Positions 39,601 through 51,407 of a stretch of DNA of 64,000 nt are shown piece by piece; the first letter of the stretch is position 1, and each line of letters begins with the position of its first letter. The notes under the pieces were generated by a model, which was given only the letters and a program-made list of their open reading frames with translations, did no database searches and was not told the origin of the DNA. The DNA comes from Whitmania pigra. Its lineage: Eukaryota; Annelida; Clitellata; Hirudinida; Haemopidae. Both the position numbers and the translations under genes were made by a program. The stretch is taken from assembly GCA_021613335.1 (NCBI GenBank), contig JAJTWR010000308.1:3103501-3167500 (forward strand), in the 5' to 3' direction.

Positions 39601-42600
39601 TTCTCGGTGGAAGATCACGAACGTCAAACCAGCAAAAATGTTGTCATTTTCGTCACCATCTGATAAACAAAAATTATATTAAATCCACATTGGTGTAATA
39701 AAACCAGGAATAATTTATAGTTCAAATGAAATTTTCAATGTTTCTCTCGGAAAAGATGGAATGAGAAAAAACAACCGTGATCCATCGTGGTGTGTTCGGG
39801 TGCAGAAGTTTCCACGTTCCGAGCAGATTTTTCGACCATTTTTGCAGGCGCCATCATGGTGCTCTCGGCAAATTCATTGCCTGAAAAAATCATCAAAAAT
39901 CAAAAATTAGCTTGGAAACTTTGATGATCACCACAATATTTATCAATTAACCAATGCCAGTTCTAAAAGATAAGAAAAACACCAGTGAAATACTTAGGTA
40001 ACTCAACAACTAAATATGTGAAAAGATAATTAAATAATGCATAACAGCATTTAGCATGCTTCACAAATTACATTTCTCACAAAAAATAAAATTAATCATT
40101 TCTTCAAATTCATCACAAAGGAGAAACTCACAAGTTATTTGTGGAGTGTTCTGGCTGTACATTGCCATTATTTCTAAATTATTTTCTTCATCCTCTGAAG
40201 CATCAACATTTCTGCTTGGAACTTTTACAGCAGCGGCTTTTAAACTGAAAAAAAGTATAAAATTGCCAAATGAAATCACATCATTATAAAGTTTTGGAAT
40301 TTTGAAGTCAGATAAAGACGAAGGCATTTTATATTAAAAAGTATTTATATTTAATTACACTTCTTTAATTATTCATCCATTTAATAAATGTTAAACGTTT
40401 AACGACCGATCGGAAATACTTGAAACCAAACCCTACCCTTGTGGCAGATGATCTTTCGGTTGGTTTTGAATCAAACGGAACGCATCCTCCGACAGACACT
40501 TTCCCTGTTTGAAACACTCAATTAGCCACAGGGGGGAGACAACATGGGGTCTGCAGAAATTTCATGACAACTATAAACTCCATCAACATTTTTAGAGATG
40601 TTTAAAATTCCCTTTCGAAATATATTTATGCTTGTATTACATCAAATTAAATCTAATTGGTATCACATAAAACGATATTTTAACAAGTTTCGTAAAATGA
40701 ATAAATATGATTTCAATCATTTTAATAAAATTGAATAAATATAAATGACAAACTTGTTTGGGAGTTTTGAAAGTTGTTGCCTTATTGCTTCATCAGCAAC
40801 TTCTGCAACAACATGAGAGATGGTCTCGTTGAGTTGGTTGAACCTGCAATCAATTCAAGCTTGGTTGTTAAGATGGCCATTTAAGATGGTGGACGAACAA
40901 GCATTTAACAAAATCTTCAGAGAGTGATTGAAAACATTGGAGACCAATCCATCCAACCTTGTTCCATTTCCCTTGTTGATGAGAATCCTTATTTTGTCTG
41001 AATTCTCCAACGCTGCACCACACAGGTATATCTGATTTACACAAATGTGGTGATAAATTATTCAACAAACAATCACGTGGTCAACTTATGTCAAGCATTT
41101 GTTTTTCACAGGCATATAAAATACGGCCATGTAAAGAAATATGCAACAAGGACCAAAATAACATCGACGAGCGAGGAACCTTGCATCCGTTCAAGTAACT
41201 GTCGCAAGAGGGGCGTCTGACATCGATGGCGTCCAACATACTGAGATCGTTCTTGAACGCTTGCGTGGGACGAGTTCTGCTCGCAAAAGTGTCGTTCCTC
41301 ATGGTGAATTCGGTCTCGTTGACGTGAGTCACAGATATAGAACTGAGGTTGGAAATGCTGGAAATGTCACCTGAGAAAATAGCAAAACTTTTAATAAAAA
41401 TGTACCTTGTCACAGACATAAATGTAAAATAATGATAATAATCCTAATAATAAAAATATGATGTAAACAAGAAACAAAACTAACATTCGTATCCTGTTTT
41501 ATTAGGAGTGGAAGTTGTCTTGCAGGACTTCTTGGGTTCGACAGTGTAATCGCTTTCTTCAAGGCAGTATCCTGTCTTTACCGAATCATAAACCCACTCC
41601 GGTTTTACGGTGAATATTTTCCAATCTCTGGCGAATTGATATTTTTGACCTGCAATGTCGGAGTACAATTTTAAGCGTCCACATTAAACATTTAAATTCG
41701 ACGGGGATACCTGAAGGTTCGTTGATGACGAGATGAGTGCAATCGTTGACCTTCATCATCCCATTAAATCTTCCTCCTTCGTTAACATATTTAAGACATC
41801 ACAAAGAATACAAAACATACAAAAGTTACTAATCATACCCTCCGCCTCTACGGTATCCTTTATCCGAGCCCTTTCCTGGGGTGAAAGTCCGGACGCACAA
41901 AGCGAAAACCCTCGGAACATCGGACACCTAAACCTCTCGTACCTTTCCTCGCTGGCGTGCACGATCCTTCGAACGTAAACCGACAAATGGTGAGAACTAA
42001 TGAACATGATATACAAAATTATTAAATATGCACTGAAGAATTAAATCGTTTGCTCACCTGCAACGCGAATCCGTCCAAACCGCTTGAACCCAATCCGGCA
42101 ACATGATTTTGTTCTTTCTCAGGCCGGCAACCAAATACTTTTTTGATCCAACCTCGCCAGCAATCAAGTAATTCACCTTTTCATTCATCACTTTAGTTGC
42201 TTCTCCCATCATCCATTCAACTTTCTGATTAATTTCTTTCTGAAAAAATCAAAATAAAACTGAGAATGCCGGAAGATGATTGCCGATGACCGACATCATG
42301 CAAAAGTTTACCCTCATTTCTGGAGGTATGTTTGTGCAAGTAATAACAATTCCTTTCATTGACAGCGAGTAGACTGGGTGTGTCCTTTTTGGTAGCACCT
42401 GAAAATTGTTTTTTCTCAAGTATTTGTGATTTGAATGTTTTCTTGTTTAAGCAAGCCCAATCAAAATTGAAAAGAAATAGTTGCTGCTAAATTATCAGGG
42501 CATCTCACCTCTTGATTTTCCAAGCATTGAAGAATACATGGGGCCCCATAAATTCTTAAAGAATAAAGTTACAAATAAGTAACTTAGCATTAAATGTTAT

Positions 42601-42992
42601 CCTTATGCATTAGCAGCAATAAAACAATTACAACAGAAAACCTGAAACCTGTGTCATATGCACAAGCTTTAAATAAATATGTTCAAATCCTAGAGTTAAC
42701 CTATTCCCAAGAGCTATGATTTTCTCAAATGCTTGACCAGAAAAGCTCCCAAAAACAAAAAAAATGTATTTCTCATATTTGGTCAATTCCAAACAATCTT
42801 CCTCATTGAACCAAATACTTGTAGCACAGACTTCTTGCACAGCCTATAACAAAATGATTGTTGTAAAAATGTGAGTAAAAAGCAAAAAATTTCAAACAAA
42901 ATCATTACCAAGAATGCCTTTTCAAGTAATTTCACAATTGCTGGATCCTCAGAATTTTTAATGAACCTAACAACAACACCATCAGCAGACAT
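33666..42992 (-). CDS. TOPBP1: DNA topoisomerase II-binding protein 1 (TOPBP1/Dpb11/Mus101), multi-exon
   Basis: Nuclear multi-BRCT scaffold for replication initiation and ATR checkpoint activation. About 20 exons align collinearly with animal TOPBP1. Start MSADGVVVRFIKNS (ATG at 42992). BRCT0-2 include VLPKRTHPVYSLSMKGIVIT, YLIAGEVGSKKYLVAG and QKYQFARDWKIFTVKPEWVY. BRCT3 is near 41.1 kb. BRCT4 is at 39.4-39.7 kb (VVPIEGCPVTRTVDEVVTTA). BRCT5 is at 38.7-39.2 kb (PLKDCVLSI, GPKYEAAQKWGIPTV). Then come DTPSKFMSGNPYRPRF, EVFAENIKIALKNS, and BRCT6 (VVISVCKKLIKNQTEYSKLA). The ATR-activating-domain-like VTWEYLATRLE at 35.5 kb keeps the Trp. The C-terminal BRCT pair is present (NYEWGSKSILDKHP, GAFSGWRCLLVMDP), ending HCLKPEYIASCL and PEALVVLK. 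The stop is at 33666-33668. Exon borders were located from conservation and GT-AG only; some linker exons are uncertain. A linker exon is tandemly duplicated. Confidence 0.93.
35944..36040 (+). repeat. TOPBP1: 30-bp tandem repeat filling a TOPBP1 intron
   Basis: Three copies of a unit beginning attaacaaatcccattacaa. It occupies about 97 bp of a 136-bp intron (35905-36040) between the exon ending KKLTEAS and the exon SSRKGRHQTGVETR. The intron donor (GTTTGT on the minus strand) lies inside the first repeat unit, and each unit carries another gtttgt. Confidence 0.9.
37775..38185 (-). repeat. TOPBP1: Tandem duplication of a TOPBP1 linker exon
   Basis: Two adjacent exons plus flanking intron are recognisable copies, at about 38034-38183 and 37775-37948. 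The encoded segments share ESPHTT, VTTKP/VATKP, KSVKVSK/KSVEMSK and VTPL, so each contributes SP/TP sites between BRCT5 and BRCT6. The shared intronic stretch cataaaatcaa follows both. Confidence 0.82.
39180..39345 (-). repeat. TOPBP1: 18-19-bp tandem repeat in a TOPBP1 intron
   Basis: About nine diverged copies of a unit like tgaatgttcttaaatgatt, lying between the exons coding BRCT5 and BRCT4. Reading it as protein (repeated HLRTF) is an artefact. Confidence 0.88.
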
Positions 42993-45087
42993 GACCGAAA
43001 AGATGGTATATAATAGTGCTTCAACCACTAGGTCCAAAAGTTGACTTGTCCCTGATGTGACAAATATTTAGCTGAAAGTAAGAATGGAAAAAAAAATCAA
43101 CGTCGTCTTTAGTATTTAATAGTAATTGTTATTGCTAGCAATTTCTTTCAATAACCAATAAAAAAATATATTCTTCTCTAGAAATCAAAAACAAATTGTT
43201 GACAATTACACAATTTAAGTTTACCCATCACAGGAAAGTTTTATACTTGCCTACTAAATAGTTTATTCTCATCAAATTCCCAGTCATTACTACATACAAT
43301 AATTTCACGTTAAATTTTGACTAAAAGCTAAAATTTATAAAAATTTGATACCATTTGATTAAACTATGTTTGATAAAAACATAGAAAATAACATTAAATG
43401 AACTAAGCTAGCTAATTGAGTTAGAAGATACTCGGTTTTAACCAAACTCAAAGACACAACCAATCGAATCATCTGTGCAAAGCAACTATTTATTAAAGTC
43501 CGTTGCTTAACTAAGATTATTTGGATTATAAAGTCTAATTCACTTACGCGCCTAATATAGTCCTAGATTCAACGGTACTTAATCCAAACCAATCTATCCA
43601 AATGTAAATATACGTAAACAAAAATTCCCGGTTTAGACGTGAAGATGCGACTAAAAATTGCTTAGACCAAAAATATTTTTATAACTAAAATTAAAACATA
43701 TTTATAACAAATTAAAATATTAACTTTACCAGTTTGTTAAAATGGCATAAAAGTTTTAAACGTGTGTTTCGCAAAAATCCGTGAGAAACTTGTTTCTGAT
43801 TTAATTAATCTGGGCATTGCAAGAACAAAAGACTTAAGCACATAAAAAATATCAGTAACCAATTAGTAAATGATTGCATGGGAGTCAACTAATTTATTTC
43901 TTGGCAATGGTCTTGAAAGACGACTTTCGGATCATAGAGCTGAAAGAGGAAAAATTGGTACCAATATCACAAAAAGCCAAACGCCAAACTCAAGACATGT
44001 CAAGTTATGTCGTCCGAGGCTTTGATATAGTTTTGAGATGCTCAGCACAATTTTCAAAAGCCTGCGACACACGAAATTACTTGATAGGGGACGTCATTTT
44101 GGGGGAGGGCAGTGGGAACAGGAGAAACCGTTGCCCCTTGGAAAAAGCTAAAATGGCGTCTCTTGTCAAACTTGTCCCAGTAACGTTACAACAACAATGT
44201 GAAAATATACCAAGGGTTTATTTTGGGATTCTGCCTCTAATGTTGTGATCTCGCTGCGTATCTTCCTAGCCGGGCTATTAGTGCTGCCAAAAGAGCACTG
44301 TTTCTCAAAATTAATAAAATCTCTCTTCGATCATCGATGACCCAGTCAAGGCTTGCATATTTGGCAGTCCTTTCATTAGAGGTTTTTTATTGAAGAGTTA
44401 AACCCTTAAACCCTTAAAGAATATTATTTTTACCCCAAGAATTATTTTTTCTAAAACACCCAGATTTCCAAACCAAAAAACCTAGCAACATTGATTGAGT
44501 ACATATTTTTCGAAAAAGCCACGATCTTGGCTTAAAAACCCAACACTGGCAACCCTGCTCTCCATCTAACCAAAAATCCCCTTGAGTCAATCAGTTTGAA
44601 ATTTCGTCTGCTTCATGATTTATAAGTGCATTTAATTTTGATAATTTTAAATTAAACTTTATTTTTCGGATTACATCAAAAGTAGAAAATGACAGTTATG
44701 CGTTTATGCTTTATGCTAATTAATTATTTTTTAAATTTAAAAATTGAACTTTTAAAAGTTATTAAATTACAACATAAAATTAATACTTTTGAACAGCTTA
44801 TTCTCAAAAATTTGATTACATTTTAAATTTATGTTATAAAACTATATTTTTAAATATCACAAATTTTTAATTTTGATTGAAGCAATTTATGTAAAATTAT
44901 ATGAGAATTCGAAAATGACTTGAAGTTTATTGTTTTTGTCACGTGTTATTGCTAGCCAATAGAGAAAAGGGACGCCTCAGGATCGGCGATTTTGTTATTG
45001 TTTTGCCGTTAAATTTTGGCGTGAAGCTGTTTTTAACAAGTTGTTACTGGATTAGTTTTTAATCAAACAGAACTTCTTTAAAGTATT
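42993..45087. other. Head-to-head intergenic region TOPBP1 / ZC3H18
   Basis: About 2.1 kb holding both promoters. A CCAAT-type gccaatag lies near 44954-44961 next to cacgtg, about 130 bp before the ZC3H18 ATG. A 124-codon plus-strand frame at 43874-44248, in a slightly GC-richer patch, has no recognisable domain; I cannot say whether it is coding. Confidence 0.5.
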
Positions 45088-48000
45088 ATGGACGACCTTG
45101 TTGGAGATTCGAAAGTGATGCTTGGAAGTGATTCGGTTGATGATAGCATCTCTAATGAAAATACTGAGTGCATCAACAAAGAAGAAATTGAAGATGAGAC
45201 TAACGAAGCCGATTCATCGGGTAGTGGGGAAGTATCTGAAAGTGAACCTGAGACGAGAACTGAAGATTTGACTAGTTCTCCGAAAGCCAAGTTTGCGACC
45301 ACCAATTATGAACCTCTAGAAGAAGCTGATGATAGGTCACAAACTCCACTACAAGATGAAATTGAGAGCATTCAAGCTGCTGACAATGGGAATCTTGCGA
45401 AATCGCCTTGCATCGTTGATGAAACAAAATGCAGTCCTGAGTTGTCAGTACCAAAGGATTCTACATTGAATGATGATCACGGGGAACTAGATTATGAGGA
45501 AGATGAAATGATGGAGGAAGGGCATGATAAAGTGATATCTGAAAAGGTTTGTTGGTGTGATGCTGACAGTTCCATGTCTTATATCTTGCCTTGTGTCAAT
45601 TATGGAATATTATAATGAGTAAAAAATGCGACAATCATAAATAGAATAAAAAGTTTTATGCTTCGTGACTTGGTTAATCTTAGTGAATGAAGTCACTTAT
45701 TTTGCATATATTTGGGTAATATTAGGATAAAATTTTAGTGTCCAGGCACTAATGTCTCAAAGTTTTAAAGCCGATGACATTGAAATTTTTTTATTTTGAA
45801 GAAAGCAGAAGATACAAAGAATGATTCTAAAGGTTCAGATGACTTATCAAGTGATGGAGAGCTTGCAGATGTAATCCATTTAACCTTGAAGTTCCTTAAC
45901 TGGAATCATTAATGCATTTCAACTATTAAAAGGATGATGACTGTGAAGAGGGTGAAATTAAAGAGCCTGGGTCTAAGAAGCCTTTTGTTCGCCCTTTGTG
46001 TCGATTTTTTACGAGGGGCAACTGTACCTGGGGAATCAATTGTAGGTTCCTTCATCCTGGAATCAATGACAAGGGTAAACATTATGACAGATGCAATAGC
46101 TTGATCTTCATTAATTTTCTTTTTCTATTAATTCAACAGGTAATTACAGCCTGATTGACCAACAGCATGCTTTCCAGCCAATACCTCCACCAGGCATGGT
46201 TCCAATGCTCAGGGGACCACCACCCTCATGGGTGCATGAGGTTGGTTCATAAGTATTTTTAACAATTTTACTTAATTCTACTTAATGTTATTTGATATCC
46301 ATTAATTATTGGATAACCATCATCTATTGACTTAATTAGTTCATAGATCAAAGCTACGAAAGTAATATTTTTTATAGGCTAACACTGTTCATAAAGAAAG
46401 TTCCACAAAAACACTGAGATGTTTTGGTGTTTTTACATAATAATAAAACTCAAAAAAATTTGAAAAAATTATGCAAAAAATCAACCTAGATACTGTTTAT
46501 AAATTTAACATTGTCTTGAAAATAGAGATGTACATTTTTTCACAAATATCTTTTTTAAAAAGAGATGAAATACTTAGTGCAAAAATCTAAGCTATAAGCT
46601 TTTTTATAAAACCAGACTTCTTGTTTGTAGTTTTTTGTTTCAAATAAGGGAATCAACTAATAATTGCTACCTAAAATGTTTTAGCGCTTGGGCAAAAGAA
46701 TGCTACCACCTCCTAGACCTAATGAAGTGGGTTTGACATATCTTGCCTATAGTAAAGGAAAACAGAAGTATGATTTTGTTTTTTAATTTTAGATATCTCA
46801 GTCTGAGGCTGAAGGACTTGTAACACCTGCTGGTGGAGATGGGCCTACTTCTGAATCTGCTTGGGAAAGAGGTTTGAGACATGCCAAAGAAGTATGTTTA
46901 GATATGGTTGATCTGCAGGAATTACTTGCTCCTTATATGGGTCTCTTATTTCTTAGATTCAGAGAAAAAGGAAGGATACTGATAATGATGACAAGAAAGA
47001 TAAGGATGAATCAGCATCACCACCTGGAAGTCCTCCACCTGGTTCCTTGCCTTCCCAGCTGGCACCTCCACCTCCAAGGGACCCTTACTTTGATGACCTC
47101 CACCGACCGCTACCCCCTCCGATGCCTGGGTAAAAATTTGAAGTTTTTATCGGTGCATTTTGCAAGCCTGTCCATAAGAAAATGCTAGCTGAAATAATTC
47201 AGATGCTGTGATGACATTTATTTTGTTGATAAACAGGAGGATCCACCCACTACCCATGCCTCTTCACCCTCCTTTGCACCATCTCCCTGATGCCTGGTCG
47301 TACAGACATCCTTTTGAGTATGAAATGAGATGGCACAGGCCACCTCCTCCTGATTTCATGCATCATGGATTTCCACCCATGCATGATATGAGATTCATGG
47401 TATGCTAGATGTAATTCTCATTTTGAATACATCTAGTAACTAATATTGACATTGCAACAGGATAGAGAAAGGATGCCAAGTGGAAGGAGATTTAGTCCTC
47501 CTTTGAGGTTAGTTCTGTCCTGTTATGTAATGTTACTGTGTTAAAGGCACATTTCTTATTTTGTTATTGCACAGGATGGACCCAGGAAGGAAAGATGAGA
47601 GAATGAGCCGTTACGACAGGTACAGAGGCAACGAGGTACCTGCTGGTTTTGATGCATCTAGAGGAAAATGTGAGGAGTGGAAAGATCCATGGCTGAGGTT
47701 TGTTGCTTGATATTATATGTTGCTTTACTCCATTATCATAGTCACATAAATTACTGTTATCAGAACAAAGTCTCCAAAGAAAAAACATGATTCCTCTTCA
47801 AGTAGAAGCAGAAGCAGGAAGAGATCGAGGTCTAAGAGGAGTTATTCATCGTTTTCCTCTAGGTGAATGTTTGCTATGTTATGTCATGCTTGTAGATAAT
47901 GACAAATGATGGAACAGACTAATTCCTATTTGATTTCTACAGTTCTTACTCGTCAAAGTCAAGGTCATCATCATCGTCATCTTATTCTTCAAGTAGATCA

Positions 48001-50449
48001 TCATTCTCCTCTAGGTATGTGGCATTGGAGAATGGCTTTTTATAAAGTTTGGTCAAACATTGATTCATTTTATTCCATTTCAAAGGTCAAGGTCATCGAG
48101 TAAATCTAGTGGTTCGCTTCCAAAGAAATCAGCACCTAAAAAGATGTCTCCATTTGAAAAGTCTGCCAGGCCAGGGTATGGATTGGATTGCAAATTAATA
48201 ATAATGGAATACTTTAATGATTAATCATTTATTAATTATCTTAAATTCTCTTGTTTTTCAGCAGTTGCCAATTTAATCTCTGGATAGTAATAAAAAATAA
48301 AAGTGTCTTATTTTAAGTAATTTGCGTAGATATATGTTCATAAATAAAGAAAAAGTTGTGGTCGTAAAAGTTAGATAAGTTGTAAGCCATAGGGAACTTT
48401 ATTGTTTGCGTTGGGAAGGTAATTTTTAATTTTAAAGTGATTTTGATTTATGCTGTTTGATTAAAGCTTTGTTATCTCATGTGATTGTTTTAGCTTTTGT
48501 TAATTAATCACATGCTTTTTGACAGTGAACCACTCCCTAAAAGTGTCATCACGAAGGTAATTCCTCCCAGTTTGGCAGACATGACAAACATGTCAAATGC
48601 CAAGCTGCCTTCAAACCAGCAAGTCACATCTCCGGCGATTAATGCTCCATCAACATCTTATTCCGTCTGCTCTACAGTTGCTGGAGAGACTTCAAGGCCT
48701 CCGATGAGTTCCCTATCTATAACCATTGCAGGCAAGCCATCTGGTAATGCAGGAAGGACCAGCCAGCTTCAGCCTGTTGGAAAAGCAGTGGCAGAAGCTT
48801 TTAAAGATATTGATGAAGATAGTGAAAATGTGAAGATAAGGTCTAGAATGAGCAAGTTGCCTCAGAGTGAATTCAGTAAGCCTTCAGAGATAGCAGCTGC
48901 TAGTGGGACAGTTTATAAATCCGGTATTGTCCAAGGAAATGTCAGTTACCCCATACCTCTAAAAACATCCAATGACACCCAAAAGAAAAATGCACATTCT
49001 TCGGACAAGCTTGCCAAAAGAACTTCCAGGTACTTGAATAAATATGATATTAGACTTACATTACTTATTGGCAGTGGTGGTATTAGTAATAATTGTTATG
49101 TGTGCCGTGGAGTGCTGTTGTGCTTTATAAATGGTGGATCGACTAAAAAGTGCTTTCCCGTCCTACTTGCATAAAGCAATCAAAAATCATATAAATACAA
49201 ATACTTATGTTGAACATTTGAAACCACCAAGCTTATTCACATTAAATTTCCAATTTTTGGTTCACAAGGTCCACCAGCTCTTCCAGATCTAGGTCATCCT
49301 CATCTCATTCTCAGAGTTCAAGTCATTCTGGAGATTCAGGACATATATATAGTAATATTGCAAGTCCTATCAGTTCAGACAGCCCCATCTCCCCAACAAT
49401 CTCACATTCAGGCAAGCTTACATTCCATAACTTGACATAGATGTCCTGAAAAACATTTTAACACGACTCGCTAATTTTTAGAAAGAGGTAGAGGCATGCC
49501 ACACAAAGGTGCCGATCAGCCGATGCACCGCCCGATGAACGTGGTAGACAAAGAAAGAAGAGACATCAAAGGAAATAAACACTTTGAGGTTAAGCCTGAT
49601 AAAAGAGATGCGCATCAAAATTTGGCAGAACACATAAAAATAAGGAGAGATCATCGGCCTGACTATGTACCCAGACCTGATGTCAAGTCAGATCAGAAAA
49701 TAATTGTCAGAAAGCCAAGCCAAATGGCCAAGATAGACATGATGGAAATGAAAGAACATAGGGGAGAAGGAAGGGACCATTTTAAGGGGGACACTAGAAG
49801 ACAAATGACAAATGAACAAAGAGCAGATGCTAGAGCTCCAATGGTGAGAAGGGAACTCTCGAGAGAGAAATCAAGAGAACGGAACAGGGCCGGAATCCAT
49901 CAACACTCGGGCAGACGTGACGAAAGAGGCAGTCACGGAAGGGCTCAACAAGATGCTTCCCTGGAATACAGGAGAGTCGTCCATGCCGGACCACCTTCAA
50001 AGGTAGTGCTTACAACTTTGTGATTGCTAGCATGGGTTGATTTAACTACATTTGTACCGAAGATGGATGTGCGCCATCCCCCACCCGTGAAGCGTCCTGC
50101 GAGCCCTTACACTCAAAGGTCTCCCAAAAGACCAAGGCAGATTCCAGGAGGTGAGTACTTACTGTTTGGGGTTGGTGTCAAAAATCTTAATACATTTTGT
50201 TTAACAGAACAAAAGGAGGCTATGAAAGTAATAGTTCCAAAGGTAGAGAGAGGTGGAACAGGGAGAGGCACCACCAGAGTGAATAAAGAGGGTTACGAAG
50301 AGGATGCTAAACCTTCATTGCATCAAACATCTGGCAAGACAGCTAGAGTTGCTCCCAAAAAGAGCACATCAACTAAGCGGGAAGAATTGCTCTTACAGTT
50401 GAAGGCTGTGGAAGATGCGATCGCCAAGAAGAGATCCAAGAACCAATGA
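45088..50449 (+). CDS. ZC3H18: CCCH zinc-finger protein ZC3H18 (NHN1), multi-exon
   Basis: Nuclear RNA-binding adaptor that in vertebrates links the cap-binding complex to the exosome-targeting (NEXT) machinery. The acidic N-terminal region (MDDLVGDSKV..., exon 1 to about 45546) is followed by exon 45802-45870 and the exon from 45933. That exon encodes the single CCCH finger, CRFFTRGNCTWGINCRFLHP, then GINDKGNYSLI, nearly identical to vertebrate ZC3H18. The conserved ESAWERGLRHAKE lies at about 46853-46891. Pro-rich, then Arg/Ser-rich exons (47.8-48.2 and 49.3 kb) follow. The C-terminus REELLLQLKAVEDAIAKKR is the ZC3H18 signature. Exons are short and separated by small introns; several internal borders are uncertain. 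Divergent from TOPBP1, convergent with CTR1. Confidence 0.93.
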
Positions 50450-50506
50450 ACAACAATTTATTTGGAATTTTATTTATAAATAAATAGTGTTTCTATTCAT
50501 ATATTG

Positions 50507-51407
50507 TCAATGGCATTGCTCGCTTAGAGCGTAATTTCTCCTTGGGTCGCAACCCTTGCAGCTGTGTTGTCTCCATGAAAAGATAAAGTAGCCAATTATG
50601 GCACCCAATACCACAGCAGCACAGAGCCATATATTATAAGTCATAAATATTAGCATCAAGCAGTAGCTGTAAAACACTTGTAAGCCATGAAGTGCTGTTT
50701 GAAGAAGATGTTTGGAACTCTTCATGCTTTGCCTGAAACAATAAATAGTTGTCAATATTATTTTGGTAGGGTTGAGAAGTTGGTCCAAATTTACTTATCC
50801 ACTCTGCAACCATTTGCATTCTCTACTTTGTGGTCATCGAAGTGACTGATTGATGAGATGGTCCCATTGGTCTTTGAGCAGGCAGTTTCTCTTGCCATTA
50901 GGTGCTCTCGAAGACATTTGAGACCTTCGTACAATATTCCAAGTACCATGACAATGGCACAGGACCAAGCCATTGCTGCAATTTTTTAGAAATTAAGTGA
51001 AAGCCTTAGTATGATATATCCATCAAGCTCAATATACCTAAAGGAGAGGAAGTGGTCCAAAATGAGAAGAGGATAGTGGCATGGCTATTGGCATGAAAGT
51101 ACATGCTCATCTAAAATGCAGTTTGTTGAATGATAGAAAATGTTTAAAAATTGGCATGTAATTAGTTGCTAGGAGACCTCATGTAATCCAGATGAATTGG
51201 ATCCATGATGAGATGAATGATCCGCCATCGAAGCAGGTTGTGCCTTGATCAAATAGTTTGTAAGTTTCAAATCCCAATATCATTTATCTATTTTGCATGT
51301 CAAGGATATATTAGTAAATTATGTAAGATAAAGTAAAAACAAAATGTTTCTAAACTTCAGACCATCTCATGCTCTGTGTGATGGCTGTGGTCATGATTGT
51401 GATCCAT
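50507..51407 (-). CDS. SLC31A1: High-affinity copper transporter CTR1
   Basis: Trimeric plasma-membrane Cu(I) importer. Five coding exons join in frame. An N-terminal His-rich segment MDHNHDHSHHTEHEM (ATG at 51407) leads to ADHSSHHGSNSSG, then MSMYFHANSHATILFSFW into TM1. Next come AMAWSCAIVMVLGILYEGLK (TM1/loop), then HLLQTALHGLQVFYSYCLML with the MLIFM copper-path MxxxM in TM2, then TM3 with the GAIIG GxxxG motif. The C-terminus is SEQCH, where most animal CTR1 proteins end HCH. The total is about 190 residues, the usual size. The last stop codon lies 57 bp from the ZC3H18 stop, so the 3' UTRs probably overlap. The first exon boundaries (51.2-51.4 kb) are the least certain. Confidence 0.93.
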
